Shown in pieces: positions 35,824 to 46,710 of a stretch of 64,000 nt of DNA. Made by a program: the position numbers and the translations under genes. The notes below the pieces were generated by a model. The model worked only from the letters and a program-made list of their open reading frames with translations, ran no database searches and was not told where the DNA came from. Origin of the DNA: Silene latifolia (Eukaryota > Streptophyta > Magnoliopsida > Caryophyllales > Caryophyllaceae); the NCBI RefSeq assembly GCF_048544455.1, contig NC_133537.1:19901541-19965540 (forward strand). The letters run 5' to 3'. The first letter of the stretch is position 1. Each line of letters starts with the position of its first letter.

Positions 35824-38109
35824 ATGATACATCAAACTATTCTAGAAATATAAAAATTCTTATGAAAAAAATAGAAGTACAAACGGTCTACTATTTTTTT
35901 TTAATTCCATATGTAACTATATTATTTTTTAAGTTAAAATTTTTTTAGTAACTCTATTATTTTTTAAGTATAACGTAGTTATTTTATGATTCCATTTGAA
36001 AAGACGATTCTACAGTTGAATTACCCATGAAATACTATTAGTTTTACGTAAAAAAATTCTCATTAACAAATCAAATGGTAGTATTAGTTTTGCTAATTAT
36101 TATCCCAATTTGAACTTTTTAAACCTGTGAAATTCACAGCTTTGTTTTGACATATGATATATACAAATGTTTTGAAAAAAGAAAATTAGTTGAACTTTAA
36201 TTAGTTGATTAAGGTAAAAAAAGAAAATTATAAAAGAAAGAGATCAATATCTTTAAACCTCCGTCTTTTGTCTGTCATTTCGTTGAGTCCATCATCTCAT
36301 CACACATTCACATATCCTCCTTATTCCCTTCAGCCATTCTTAGTCACCCTTCAGTCCTTCACCATTTCACCGTGATTATAATACCAAACGAACCCGTCAT
36401 CTTTCCAGCCAAAATAGGGCATTAGGTTGGGCCGGATAGTAGGCGATCATCAGACGATGGTCGGTGATTGTAGGTTGTACTATACATGTCAATAAGTGAT
36501 TGTAGAAGGGTCGTGGGTCATCTGCGGGTTGTGATGGTTGACGGTGGTCACAGGAAGCTGTTGGTTAATAATTGGCGGTGGTGGTAGCCGTCGCTAATGG
36601 ATTAGAGATGATCGCCTCAGCGTAGTAGTAGTAGTAGTGGTTGTCATCGATGGGGTGATTGTATATGGTCTGTGTTGGTCGTCGATTGTTGGTTTGTAGT
36701 TGTGACAATGGTGTTCGTTAACTATTGGTAGTCGGCTGGCATAATTAATGGAGAATATATTATATTGCCATATATAATCACGTTTATTTTCCGTTTTGCT
36801 AGAAATTTGCCACGTCATTGAAGCTTGAAATATAGACTGCCATGTGTCAATGGACTTGGAAGATTAATATATAGATTGATGGCGAGAGACGGTATGCTTC
36901 CTCATAAGCCATAACTGTAGAGTGTAGACTGTAGTGACTAGCCATAACTGACAAACCAGGTTAGATTTAGTTCATGACCATCAACATAAGAGTGGTATAA
37001 GGTCGGTTGGAGTTTCGAGTCATATTACAGGTTGTCAATTTTGTCGAGTCTACAACTTGTGATCCCTTTATTAAGAAGCATGCAGTCCCAATCATGTATT
37101 AACACATTGCAGCCTAGATAAATTGGTTTCTTAGAGTCTAAGTTCGACTCTACTACCAGGACCGTAAAAATGCCTGCACGCAAGAGATCATTCTTATGGG
37201 GACCAAAGGACAAGACGATGGTAGTGAAAGGTCATAAACTTGTAGTGCAGAGAAAATGACCTAGATAGATTTAGCAAGATGCTATGATGCAAATCAACAT
37301 CGTCCTTCGACTAGATTCTGATACGATCACTGTTACTCCTTAATGACAAATTGACAGTAAGCAGAATCTCCTCAGTTTCCTATAGGATCAGTTACTAACT
37401 CAGTAGTCATTACCAATAATCAATGCTTGTGTATCACCTACAGGACCAAACTATGTTGTACTAATTCACTAGTCATTACCAAAAATCAATGCTTCTTTGT
37501 TAGAATGGTACTGAAACCATCTTCCTGTCACATAGCAGGATTATCTAAGACCCCATGTTTTTGGATGTCGTATTCACATAGATTTAGGATCAATGCTAAC
37601 TTGATATTGCGTTTTCACATAGGAATCTATTAGACGGTACCAAAACCCAAATAAGATCGTTGTAGGGTACACAACAATCTCATCATACTTCAACACTACT
37701 TGATTCCAGTAGGTGAATAGTAATTTTAAAAAACTTGCAACCATGACTAATATTAAACTGGATAATAAACGTTTATATTAAAGGAAGGAATACCTTTATG
37801 ACTTGTATCTACAATAACTCGGAAAAAACAAACGACTCTACTTGTTGCACTTATTAAAATTCATATTTTGGTTGGTGTTTCGCTGGCTAAAAAACACTCG
37901 ATCTCAAGTATGAACAAGTTGAGTCGGGTGTGTGAACGCGAGTACGTTGCTGGTAAAACAGCAATTGATCATTTGTTTACCTTTGATTTTGACGCAACAA
38001 CCCTGAAAAGAGGTTTGGGCCAATTCTTAGATGACAAGTGGACCACATTGACTCATTGGGTTAAACTGGACGTGCATTCCTTGATATTTAATTTCAATTT
38101 AGTTGAGAA
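35824..38109. other. AT-rich intergenic DNA
   Basis: No gene recognised. ORFs such as 37868-38113 (81 codons from a TTG or internal start) have no known domain. A near-repeat of 'cactagtcattaccaa' / 'cagtagtcattaccaa' with 'tcaatgctt' occurs at about 37400-37495. Confidence 0.35.
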
Positions 38110-38190
38110 CTAGTTTAGATCCCGCGCAATGAAAACGCGGTATTTATAGAGTTACTAATATATACCCCGTGCAATATATGCACGGTAGTT
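38110..38190 (-). mobile_element. Two nested Helitron 3' termini H6
   Basis: Minus strand ends ACCGCGTTTTCATTGCGCGG, then spacer, CTAG and T at 38110. A second hairpin, CCGTGCATATATTGCACGG, lies just inside at about 38165-38183. Two related termini abut. Confidence 0.55.
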
Positions 38191-38752
38191 ATAGAATTTT
38201 ACTTTTTAGTGTATTATTTATAGAATTTAAATTGACAATTCACTTCTTTTCCATGTTTCTCCTTAATTTATTTTGATTAGAGAAATAAATAAAAAATAAA
38301 ATCGTAAGAAGTAATAAAATGAGTATTTTTTTTAAAAAAATTTTACCGAGAAATTAATGATGTTAATTTAAAAATATTTACTAATAACATATTTTTTTGC
38401 TGCAAATTTTTATCATAAAAAGTCAATAAATTTTAATTAATATTTACTAATACCATATTTTTTTACCTGCAACTTCTTATCATAAAAAATCAATAAATTT
38501 TTATCAATAATTTATTTAAAAAAAGAATTTCCTTATCCTAAAAAAATCGGAGATAAATTTGTGCAGAATGTGAAATATTAAATGTTATAAATATTTAAAT
38601 ACAAAAGATTATATCCATTTATACATTATCATGTCCACACATATAGTATATGCTAAAAATACCAAGCACTATTCTAGGAAATATGTTTTAGGCGGGAAAA
38701 GTTGGAGTTCCGCTTATTCATTTAGTAAATAGGGGATTATTTTAAACACCTA

Positions 38753-38960
38753 CTCCTATGTCCCGGTCATTTGTTGTCATTTTTCATATTTGGGGTGTCT
38801 CAGTCAATTGTTATCCTTTCTATTTTAGGAATGCATTTGATGAGTAATTTGATCTTTCACACTCAATTTGTTCCACTTGTCATTTAATAATTGACATCCT
38901 CCTCTTTCCTTGGTATTTATGCCAAAACCAAAGGACAACAATTAAACGGGACAGAGGGAG
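38753..38960. mobile_element. Stowaway MITE, same family as in GRF intron 3
   Basis: 208 bp, ends CTCCTATGTCCCGGTCATTTG and (right) AAACGGGACAGAGGGAG, flanked by TA. Closely related along its whole length to the element at 24325-24532 but with more substitutions in the TIRs. Confidence 0.88.
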
Positions 38961-39011
38961 TATTTATTATCGGTTGAAAAGTACTTTTTTTTTTAATAAA
39001 AGAATAGTACA

Positions 39012-39926
39012 TGTATGAGGGGGCTAGTGCAAGTGTTCGCACTAACGTTGGGAGAACGGAAGAAGTTCCCATTACCGTCGGGGTGCATCAAGGTTCCGCA
39101 CTTAGTCCTTTTCTCTTTGTTATAGTTATGGATGAGTTAACACGAGATATTCAGGACGACATCCCTTGGTGTATGATGTTTGCTGATGATATTGTGTTGA
39201 TTGATGAGACAAAAGAGGGGGTGGAGAGAAAGTTGGAATTGTGGAGGCATACTTTAGAGACTCGTGGGTTTAGATTGAGCAGGAGTAAGACCGAGTATTT
39301 GAGGTGTCATTTCACTAACGTGGAGGGGTCGAGATCGACAGAGGTGGGAATATTATTTTCAATGGGAATTGTTGAGGGGTCAGATTTTTTCAGATATCTA
39401 GGATCTATTATTCAAAAAGATGGGGGAGTTAGACGGAGATGTGGCTCACAGAATTAAAGCGGGATGGTTGAAATGGAAGAGTGTTTTAGGGTTTTTATGC
39501 GATAAAGATATGCCCCAAAGATTAAAGGGAAAATTTTATCGCACGACAATTAGGCCTGCCTTACTTTACGGTTCCGAGTGTTGGGCCGTGAAACATTGTC
39601 ACATTCAAAAGATGTGTGTGGCGGAGATGCGTATGTAGAGGTAGTTGTGCGGCCATACAAGGAAAGATCGATTAAGGAATGAGGTGATTAGGGAAAAGGG
39701 AAAAGTGGCGCCAATAGAGGACAAGATGATGGAAAATCGACTAAGATGGTTTGGCCATGTGAGAAGGAGACCTATGGACGCACCAGTTAGGCGGCTGGAG
39801 ACTTGGAGAACAGAAAAGGTTCCTAGGGGTAGGGGGAGGCCGAGACAGACATGGTTGAGAGCGATAGAGCACGATATGAGATTTCTGGGGCTTGAGGAGA
39901 GTATGATGACGGAGAGGGCACAATAG
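39012..39926 (+). pseudogene. RTE LINE reverse transcriptase C-terminal part
   Basis: The first open segment (to 39457) has VGVHQGSALSPFLFVIVMDE, MMFADDIVLIDE (catalytic Asp pair) and KLELWRHTLETRGFRLSRSK. An extra G in the G run at about 39420-39425 shifts the frame; the correct continuation, [18 protein letters not shown], is in the next frame to 39638. A TAG interrupts at 39636, then GHTRKDRLRNEVIREK and RLRWFGHVRRRP follow (39645-39926). One frameshift and two stops make it inactive. Confidence 0.92.
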
Positions 39927-40371
39927 AGGGAAATGATACATGTGGATTTTTAGTATTTGATGTTATTTGACATATTTAATATTTTTATTTAATTTTTTTA
40001 AAAAAATTATTTGTTCTTCTCTCCTTTATTACACCTTTTTTACCAACCACTTTCTTATATTTTTACTTGGTTTACTTTTAAGGTATTCCGGATCCTTAAA
40101 TTCTACTTCGCTTTTCTAAATCGTTTTAATCTTTATTTTCGATTTAAATTTTCAGTTTTTATAAAAAAATCCGGATTTCGATTTTAAAACCTATAAATTT
40201 ACCTTGACTTTGTATTATATGTTTCGCTCTCCCTTTTGTTTTTCATTTTTCCCTTTTCTATATTTTTTTCGCATTTTGAGGTGTGCGTTCACTCATGGAC
40301 GGTTCTAAAGGATGGTTCATGTCAGCCGACCCCAAATCATTTTTGGATTAAGGCTCTGATGTTGTTGTTGT
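39012..40371 (+). mobile_element. 5'-truncated RTE-clade LINE
   Basis: Flanked by a perfect 14-bp TSD, AAAAGAATAGTACA (38998-39011 and 40372-40385). It retains the end of the reverse transcriptase and the 3' region. The 3' end has the plant RTE signature CCCCAAATCATTTTTGGATT followed by a TTG repeat tail (GATGTTGTTGTTGT) rather than poly-A. It inserted right beside the Stowaway at 38753-38960. Confidence 0.92.
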
Positions 40372-40385
40372 AAAAGAATAGTACA

Positions 40386-41659
40386 AATGTAGCTAGGTAA
40401 ACGTCATATTATAAAATATTACACCCTCTATACCGATCCGCTCATTTGTTTACCTATTCCATTTTTGGGCACCATATTAAATTGTTTACTTTTTATTTAT
40501 ACTAAAAATGCATTTAAATAGGTAATTTAGGAGTCGTTTGGTTGATAAGGGAACTTAATTTTTCTAGGAACTTGCAATTCTGGGGAGTTAAGTTCTCTTA
40601 GCATCTATTATAGTCCACTTGTCATTTATTCAACATCAGTAACCACAAACGATTATCTCCTCTTTCTTTACTCACAAATTCTTGTTTAAGACAGAAGTAT
40701 CTGTCAAATAGATACCAAATAACATGACAAGTTGGTTAGGAAATGCCAAAAAGCTTCTCCATATTATCACCATGTATTAATATTTGGATCCGTTTTATAA
40801 ATAAATGGATACTACGCCTTAAACAAGACCTATTGTTCCTCTTTGTGCTAAAAGTAAAAATAAATAAATAAAGACAAAGTAGGTATACTTGATAGTTGAG
40901 TAAGTCTTCTAAATGACGGTCTCTCAATAAATTTATTCATCTATTTTAACTATTTATACAAAGAAGTTTAGAAGACTTTCATTTATTTGTCTATTTATTA
41001 CTATTTATACAAAGAGGTTTAGAAGACTTTCATTTATTTGTCTATTTATTAATTTTGTAAGTGAGTATATTTTGTTTGATAGAGAGAATTACTGTACTAC
41101 GTTAGTCGTTAGACTAAAATTGTTTCTTCAGCCTGGCATCGTGGCATAGACCAACTATGCATGCATCATGCATGCATGCAGTATTAATGTAACATCATGT
41201 AATGTTAATGAATGCTCCGATCAACTAGTTGGGTGATCATGTCTGTTTGTATGGTTACTGACTTCTTATATGGCAAGCTACGATTTATGGTAGCTTGACT
41301 AGCTTCATTTATATGCATGGTTGTTTGCATGTTGCTATCCTATACCCGACTTTCCGAGTTGATTTTTATGAATTTATGATCTGTATTCGTTCCCTTATAT
41401 TTTTCCTTCTTCAAACTAATCGCATACGCATTTATATATAGCCTCAACCGGCAACTATGAACTACCTAAGAGGCTAAATGGCTAATATATACGTGTACAT
41501 AGTCAAATTTCGCCCATTCGCCTTCCATATATCATGAATTAACATGCCAGACGAAATAAGAAAATAAGAAAAATATTCAATTTAACATTATATGATCATA
41601 ATTTGACTAATTACTACTCCGTATTATATCCTTCATCACGTTTATACATTAGGAATATA
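40386..41659. other. Intergenic DNA with a tandem duplication
   Basis: A block of about 51 bp containing 'ctatttatacaaag' and 'ttagaagactttca' is duplicated in tandem at 40949-41050. CATGCA (RY) words cluster at 41160-41180. No gene was recognised. Confidence 0.5.
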
Positions 41660-42463
41660 CTAGGTTTATTTGGTGTCCGGCTTCGCCCGGGCTACCTCTA
41701 TTTACCGTTAAATTTTATTTTCAATATTTGTAATATATTTTTTTACGGCATATCTTGTAATTATGATGAAATTTATTTTCAAATTATGAGACACGTTCAC
41801 TACCCCGCTATTAATATTATTACTTTCACGACATTCTTTCTTAATATCATTACGTTCACTACTCCCGTGGTTACTAATTTTTCTTTTACTAATTCCTCTA
41901 TTTTTTCTGTTAAATTCATTATTCCCGTTAATTTTATCCGGTCAATATTTAAATAAATAAAATATTTCCTTGAGTCGATTGGTTATTTAATTGTTCATAC
42001 TTTTTCTCATTGTTACCACAGTTACTTTCACTACATTCGTAGTTACTTTCACTACTCCCCCTATCATTATTATAACTGTCACTATTCCCACATTAATACC
42101 GTTAATTTTATTAATCTCGTTACTACTACTATTACTTTTACAACATTTAATTTAATGTATAATTCTATGATGATACTAATTAATTACATAAGTGGGGCAT
42201 GTTAGTTTTAAGGGAAATTACTATATTCTTGTGTTTTCTAAATTTAATTACTTTAATTTAATGTAATTTCCATAAATATTCTTCATCAAGGCATCTTTAT
42301 ATTATACTTTTAATCAAAACTATATAATATTTACATTGAGGTCCCTTTATCAGGTCCATCACACGGTGCTATCGATTTAAAACTATATAGTATAATTAAT
42401 TTGTATAGATTTCTTTAATTACATTGAAGTCCTTTGGTTTCTGGAATTAATATATAGTATTGA
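41660..42463 (-). mobile_element. Non-autonomous Helitron H2
   Basis: Minus-strand 3' end: GCCCGGGCGAAGCCGGAC hairpin, spacer, CTAG, then T. Minus-strand 5' end: TCAATACTATATATTAATTC preceded by A. Same family as H1 and H3, 804 bp, with 'tttcactac' words inside. Confidence 0.72.
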
Positions 42464-42534
42464 TTGATGAAATGACGATATATTACATATTTTGACTTAC
42501 GGGGAGAGAAGGAATAATATTTTTATATCTCTAT

Positions 42535-42874
42535 TAAAAAAATAATCTTTCTTATATAATAATATACCTGATTTACTTTTAATATAGTCTATAACATTAA
42601 TTTTTAATTCAATTTTCAAAACATCATTTTAATTTGTATTTTAGATTTAAATTCCAAGTTTTTATAGAAGAAGAAATATCAGCTTTGGTTTTCAAAGCTA
42701 TAAATTTAGCTTGACTTTTGTATTATCTTTTACTCTCCATTTGCTTGTGACTTTTCTTTTTCTATATTCTTGCATTTTGAGGTGTGCGATCACCCAAGTA
42801 CGGTTCTAAAGAATGATTCATATTAATCAACCCCAAATCATTTTGAGGTAAAGCTCTGCTGTTATTGTTGTTGA
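42535..42874 (+). mobile_element. RTE LINE 3' fragment
   Basis: The 3' region of the same RTE type as 39012-40371: 'gcattttgaggtgtgcg', 'acggttctaaag', CCCCAAATCATTTTG, then GTTATTGTTGTTG. Only the non-coding tail is present. 5' boundary approximate. Confidence 0.7.
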
Positions 42875-43063
42875 AGACTGAATTTCATCAAGAGCATGGA
42901 AATTAAATTAGCAAAAAAAAAAAAAATCTAATAACTTCCACATTTTCTGTCTATCACATTATCACTTTGTTCAAAGTTCAAACATAGATTAGATTCACGC
43001 ACCAAACTGCATAATTAGGAATACAATACTGATGAAAGATGGACAGGTGTAAAGAGTGTTTAA

Positions 43064-43747
43064 TTAGGGATTTTGGCTTTGAGTGTAGATATAATCAGTG
43101 TGCGCCACTAGTGTTCGCCTCATTAGGCATTCCTCTTCATTCAGCCCATGACAACTCTCCGCTTCTTCAATCTTTACTTGCCCAGTCTCCTTTTCCTGCT
43201 ATCATATGATCGATAATAATATACAAAACACACGAGTTATTTAAACAATTTCAAAAAAACATTGAATTACGACGACACATAAAATGGCCATTTTATAATA
43301 AAAAATGATCATTTTGGATCACAAATTCTCATTTACAACAGTTATAAGCGAGAATAATTTACAACGAGCGTGTAAAATCATTCACCAAACCATCCTTTTA
43401 ATTGAGTATAATGAGATAAATTCCATGTTTAAAAACTAAAATCTCAAAATAAAAAATAACCCTAAAATTAATTTTATTTCACATAAAATTTACAAATAAA
43501 AATATATTCTCTCCAACCCGATTAATTCTTTACCTCTCCGAAAATAACAACATATAGAAATAGCTGAAATACCGAAATAAGAAAACATAAAGAATTGACT
43601 AGACATAGAGATTAATCCGACCGTGTCGGGGAAATATTAACGTACCACATTGAGAGAAGTTGAAATCAAGGGGCGAGCGGAATGAACAAGAGAAGTCGAA
43701 CAAGCAAGAAGCGCAAATATGACGAACACAGCTACGATCTTTGCCAT
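43064..43747 (-). CDS. PSK: Phytosulfokine precursor, two exons
   Basis: Exon 1 43646-43747 (34 codons) and exon 2 43064-43195 (43 codons plus stop) are joined in phase 0 across a GT-AG intron, giving a 77-aa preproprotein, usual for PSK precursors. Residues 1-24 form a signal peptide ([20 protein letters not shown]); ARP follows, as in many PSKs. The C-terminal part has CHGLNEEEC, a basic MRR, then [18 protein letters not shown] is the PSK pentapeptide, preceded by the Asp needed for tyrosine sulfation. The secreted, disulfated peptide is perceived by PSKR receptor kinases and promotes growth and modulates defence. An acceptor three bases upstream (43198) would add one Gln. The gene lies between Helitrons H2 and H3 and appears intact. 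Confidence 0.95.
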
Positions 43748-43861
43748 TAATTAATTATGATTATACTCGTAATTAGGAATTTTTACGAATGAAAATAGGA
43801 AGAAATAAGAAGAGATGTTTTGTGATGGAGAGATGATAATATGATATCGGTAAGTAACGGC

Positions 43862-43869
43862 TATTTATA
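43862..43869 (-). promoter_or_regulatory. TATA box of the PSK gene
   Basis: Minus strand TATAAATA in the context TTTGATATAAATAGCC, about 115 nt upstream of the PSK ATG, leaving a leader of roughly 85-90 nt if transcription begins about 30 nt downstream. Confidence 0.65.
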
Positions 43870-43874
43870 TCAAA

Positions 43875-44252
43875 GGGATGACAACGATGTTTGACGTGCG
43901 ACTGTGTGTGAACTCTAGGATGACAAAATGGAGAATCTTGGATAAGAATTTCTTTGATTATTTTATCATAAAGAATTAATTAGCGGCGTAATTGGTTTTA
44001 TTTAATTGATTTACTACCATTTATCATAGGCTTATGCAATCGGAGATTGGCAGATATCGCAGAATCTAAACTTTAACTTTTCAATGTTAGATGAGTTTGA
44101 ATTTGATCCTTTTTGATAAGTACATAACCGCCCTAAAGTTATATACTCCGTAGATTTATCAATAAGTAGTTTTACTCCCGTATAAAAAATGCACGGTTTG
44201 ATTTTAAAACTATTATGTACAGAGGTAATATAGATTTAATAATTAGACATAA
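43875..44252. other. PSK upstream region
   Basis: AT-rich, no gene. A degenerate Helitron-like end (GTAGTTTTACTCCCGT...GCACGG) lies near 44168-44195, just before H3. Confidence 0.4.
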
Positions 44253-45394
44253 TTAGTATTGGTGCCCGACTTCGCCCGAGCTACCTCTACTTACCATAAA
44301 AAAAAAAATTCATTAAATAAAATTACTTAAAGTTGCATAACCCATAAATTTATTATTAATATATTTTTTATAACATATCCTAAACTTACGATGATATAAA
44401 TTTTGTGATAAATTCACTACTCCCGCTATTAATATTTTACTCTTATTAATGAAACAATAGTAATAATATTTTACTACTTGCCCGTAATCATTGTTACGTT
44501 CACTACTCCCGCCGTAATTATTGTTACTGTCACTACTGACGCATTAATATTGATAATTTCACTACTCCCGCCGTAATTATTGTTACTTTCACTATTGCCA
44601 CATTAATATTGATTATTTCACTACTCCCGTTGTTGTTTCTACCACTCTCACTAATCTCATTGATAATATTGTTACTTTTACTATTCAAATGAGTGATTAC
44701 TATCATATAACTATATCCAATGTTACTACAATTCTTTTCTTTACTGACGAAATTACTTTTACTACTTAAGCATGCAATTTTAAAAGGATTATATATTTAT
44801 ATAAATATATTACATATATGCATCAAATTAAATCGAAAGAATTATGCAATATTATATATTATGGAATCTAACTTGAATTATTTATAACCTACTTATTATA
44901 TTTTTGTATGTTAAATAATTAACATCTCTATACATCTAATAAACTATAAAGTTTAATAAAATTGCATAGATTTTAATTTTAATATATAATTTTATGATGA
45001 TAATAACTAATACCATAAGTGTGCATGTTTATACTAATTAATTAGAAAAATTACCAGACATCTTCTTTCTTTTAGTCTCCTTGAAATTGACCATCTTAAT
45101 GTCTTCTATAAATATTTAGGAAATTTACCAGACATCTTCTTTCTTTTAATCTCGTTGAAATTGACCATCTTAATTAATTATTTTATTTTAAGGAAATTGA
45201 CCATGTTTATGAAAATTACCAAGCTTCTATATAATTTAATTTTAACCCAACTATATAATATTTGCATTGAGATCCCTTAATCGGGTCCATCACACGGTAC
45301 TATTGATTTAAAACTATATAGTATAATTAATTTGTATAACTTTCTTTAATTGCATTGAAATCCCTTGGTTTCTGGGTTTAATGTATAGTATTGA
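44253..45394 (-). mobile_element. Non-autonomous Helitron H3
   Basis: Minus-strand 3' end: GCTCGGGCGAAGTCGGGC hairpin, spacer, CTAA (CTRR) and T. The 5' end is TCAATACTATACATTAAACC after A. 1142 bp, homologous to H1 and H2 at both ends. A block around 'accagacatcttctttcttt' is repeated internally near 45055 and 45129. Confidence 0.72.
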
Positions 45395-45675
45395 TTGATT
45401 GATAATATTCTGAGCTACTAATTGTTTTTAAAATCCTCATAATAGTATCTCGTGATTTGTGATGTTTCAAACTTCTAAAGTAATTATTTTATATTCACAA
45501 TAGTTCTTAAATTGTTTTTTAGACGTATAATAAAGAAAACTATAAGTATATACTTTTTAAATGGAAAAAGTAATGAAAACTCACTAATATACGTTAAAAA
45601 TCTTATAAACAAAAATGCAAATACTTTTTTGTCCAATACTTAGAATTTGTGTAAAAATAATGCAAATATTAAAAA

Positions 45676-45720
45676 CTAGTTTTTGTACCCGTGCACTACA
45701 CGGGTAGCGATGTAGGTTGT
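45676..45720 (-). mobile_element. Helitron 3' terminus H7
   Basis: Minus strand: CCCGTGTAGTGCACGGG hairpin, TACAAAAA spacer, CTAG, T. The partner end was not located. The following 45880-46230 is C-rich, G-poor sequence with a C run at 45956-45969. Confidence 0.6.
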
Positions 45721-46327
45721 TAATCGAAGTAGACCTTATGTATACATCTTTTGGAGTGAAGGCGTAAGATTAATTCATTAGCAGATTTTAGATGAAACTT
45801 TTGACAAATTATTTTGTTAATGCATACTCATATTAGTATAGTTAAATCTTGCAATATATTTATAGTATTGCTCGAGACCCACCACCAAACGCACCACCGC
45901 ACCCAATCCCTCCTTTCTACTGGACCACAACCTCCCACTCAACTAATATCTAACCCCCCCCCCCCCTCCCCAAACCAATTCGTATCTCATTAGTCACCTC
46001 CTCGAACATCCCCTACCCCCTATTGTCTCCACCATCCCGTACACCCGCTCCCACCATTCCTCCGACATAACCGTTATCCCTTGACCCTTACCTATGCGCG
46101 GCCCCTAACCCTGGCCATACCTGTATGAAACCTCACCCCACCGCACCCACTTATCACGACCCCTCATTTATCATGACCTCTAATCCCACCATCGACACCG
46201 CCCCTTCATATCTTTATTCAAGCCGTCCAATACCAATAGTTTTATTTCTTTTCTTTTGTTTATTATTTTGACACTTGTTTCACAACATTGTTCATCATTT
46301 TGTCATGCAACCAAAAAATTCTACTTA

Positions 46328-46710
46328 CTCTGTTCCATTGAATAGTTTACGTTTTCCATTTTAAGCTGCACCTGTTTCATTTGATTATTTACGTTTCCTT
46401 ATATGGAATTCTTTGATCAATTAAACGACCCACATACTCTTGTCTACTTTTATACCTTTTGGTGTGGGTGACAAAAGGTGTGAGGCTCCTATGAGGGTAG
46501 TTTTGTAAGTACACCAATTCTCATTAAGACGACATTATTCGTCTTAAGTTTAAGATGGGTCAAGTTTCATACCACTTGTTGTTGTTCCCGAATAGTGCCG
46601 TCTTAAGGGAGACTTACTATTGTAGGTATGCATATGAAAAGTAGAGACACCCACTTTCTTAATATTTGTGAAAAAATTAAATGTAAAAAATTTAATAAAA
46701 ACGGAGGATG
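46328..46710. mobile_element. Stowaway-like MITE with a nested MITE
   Basis: Ends CTCTGTTCCATTGAATAG and (right) ATAAAAACGGAG followed by GATG, with TA on both sides; subterminal blocks match 27320-28215. Around 46518-46625 an inner inverted pair (TCTCATTAAGACG / CGTCTTAAGGGAGA) suggests a second MITE nested inside. Confidence 0.6.
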
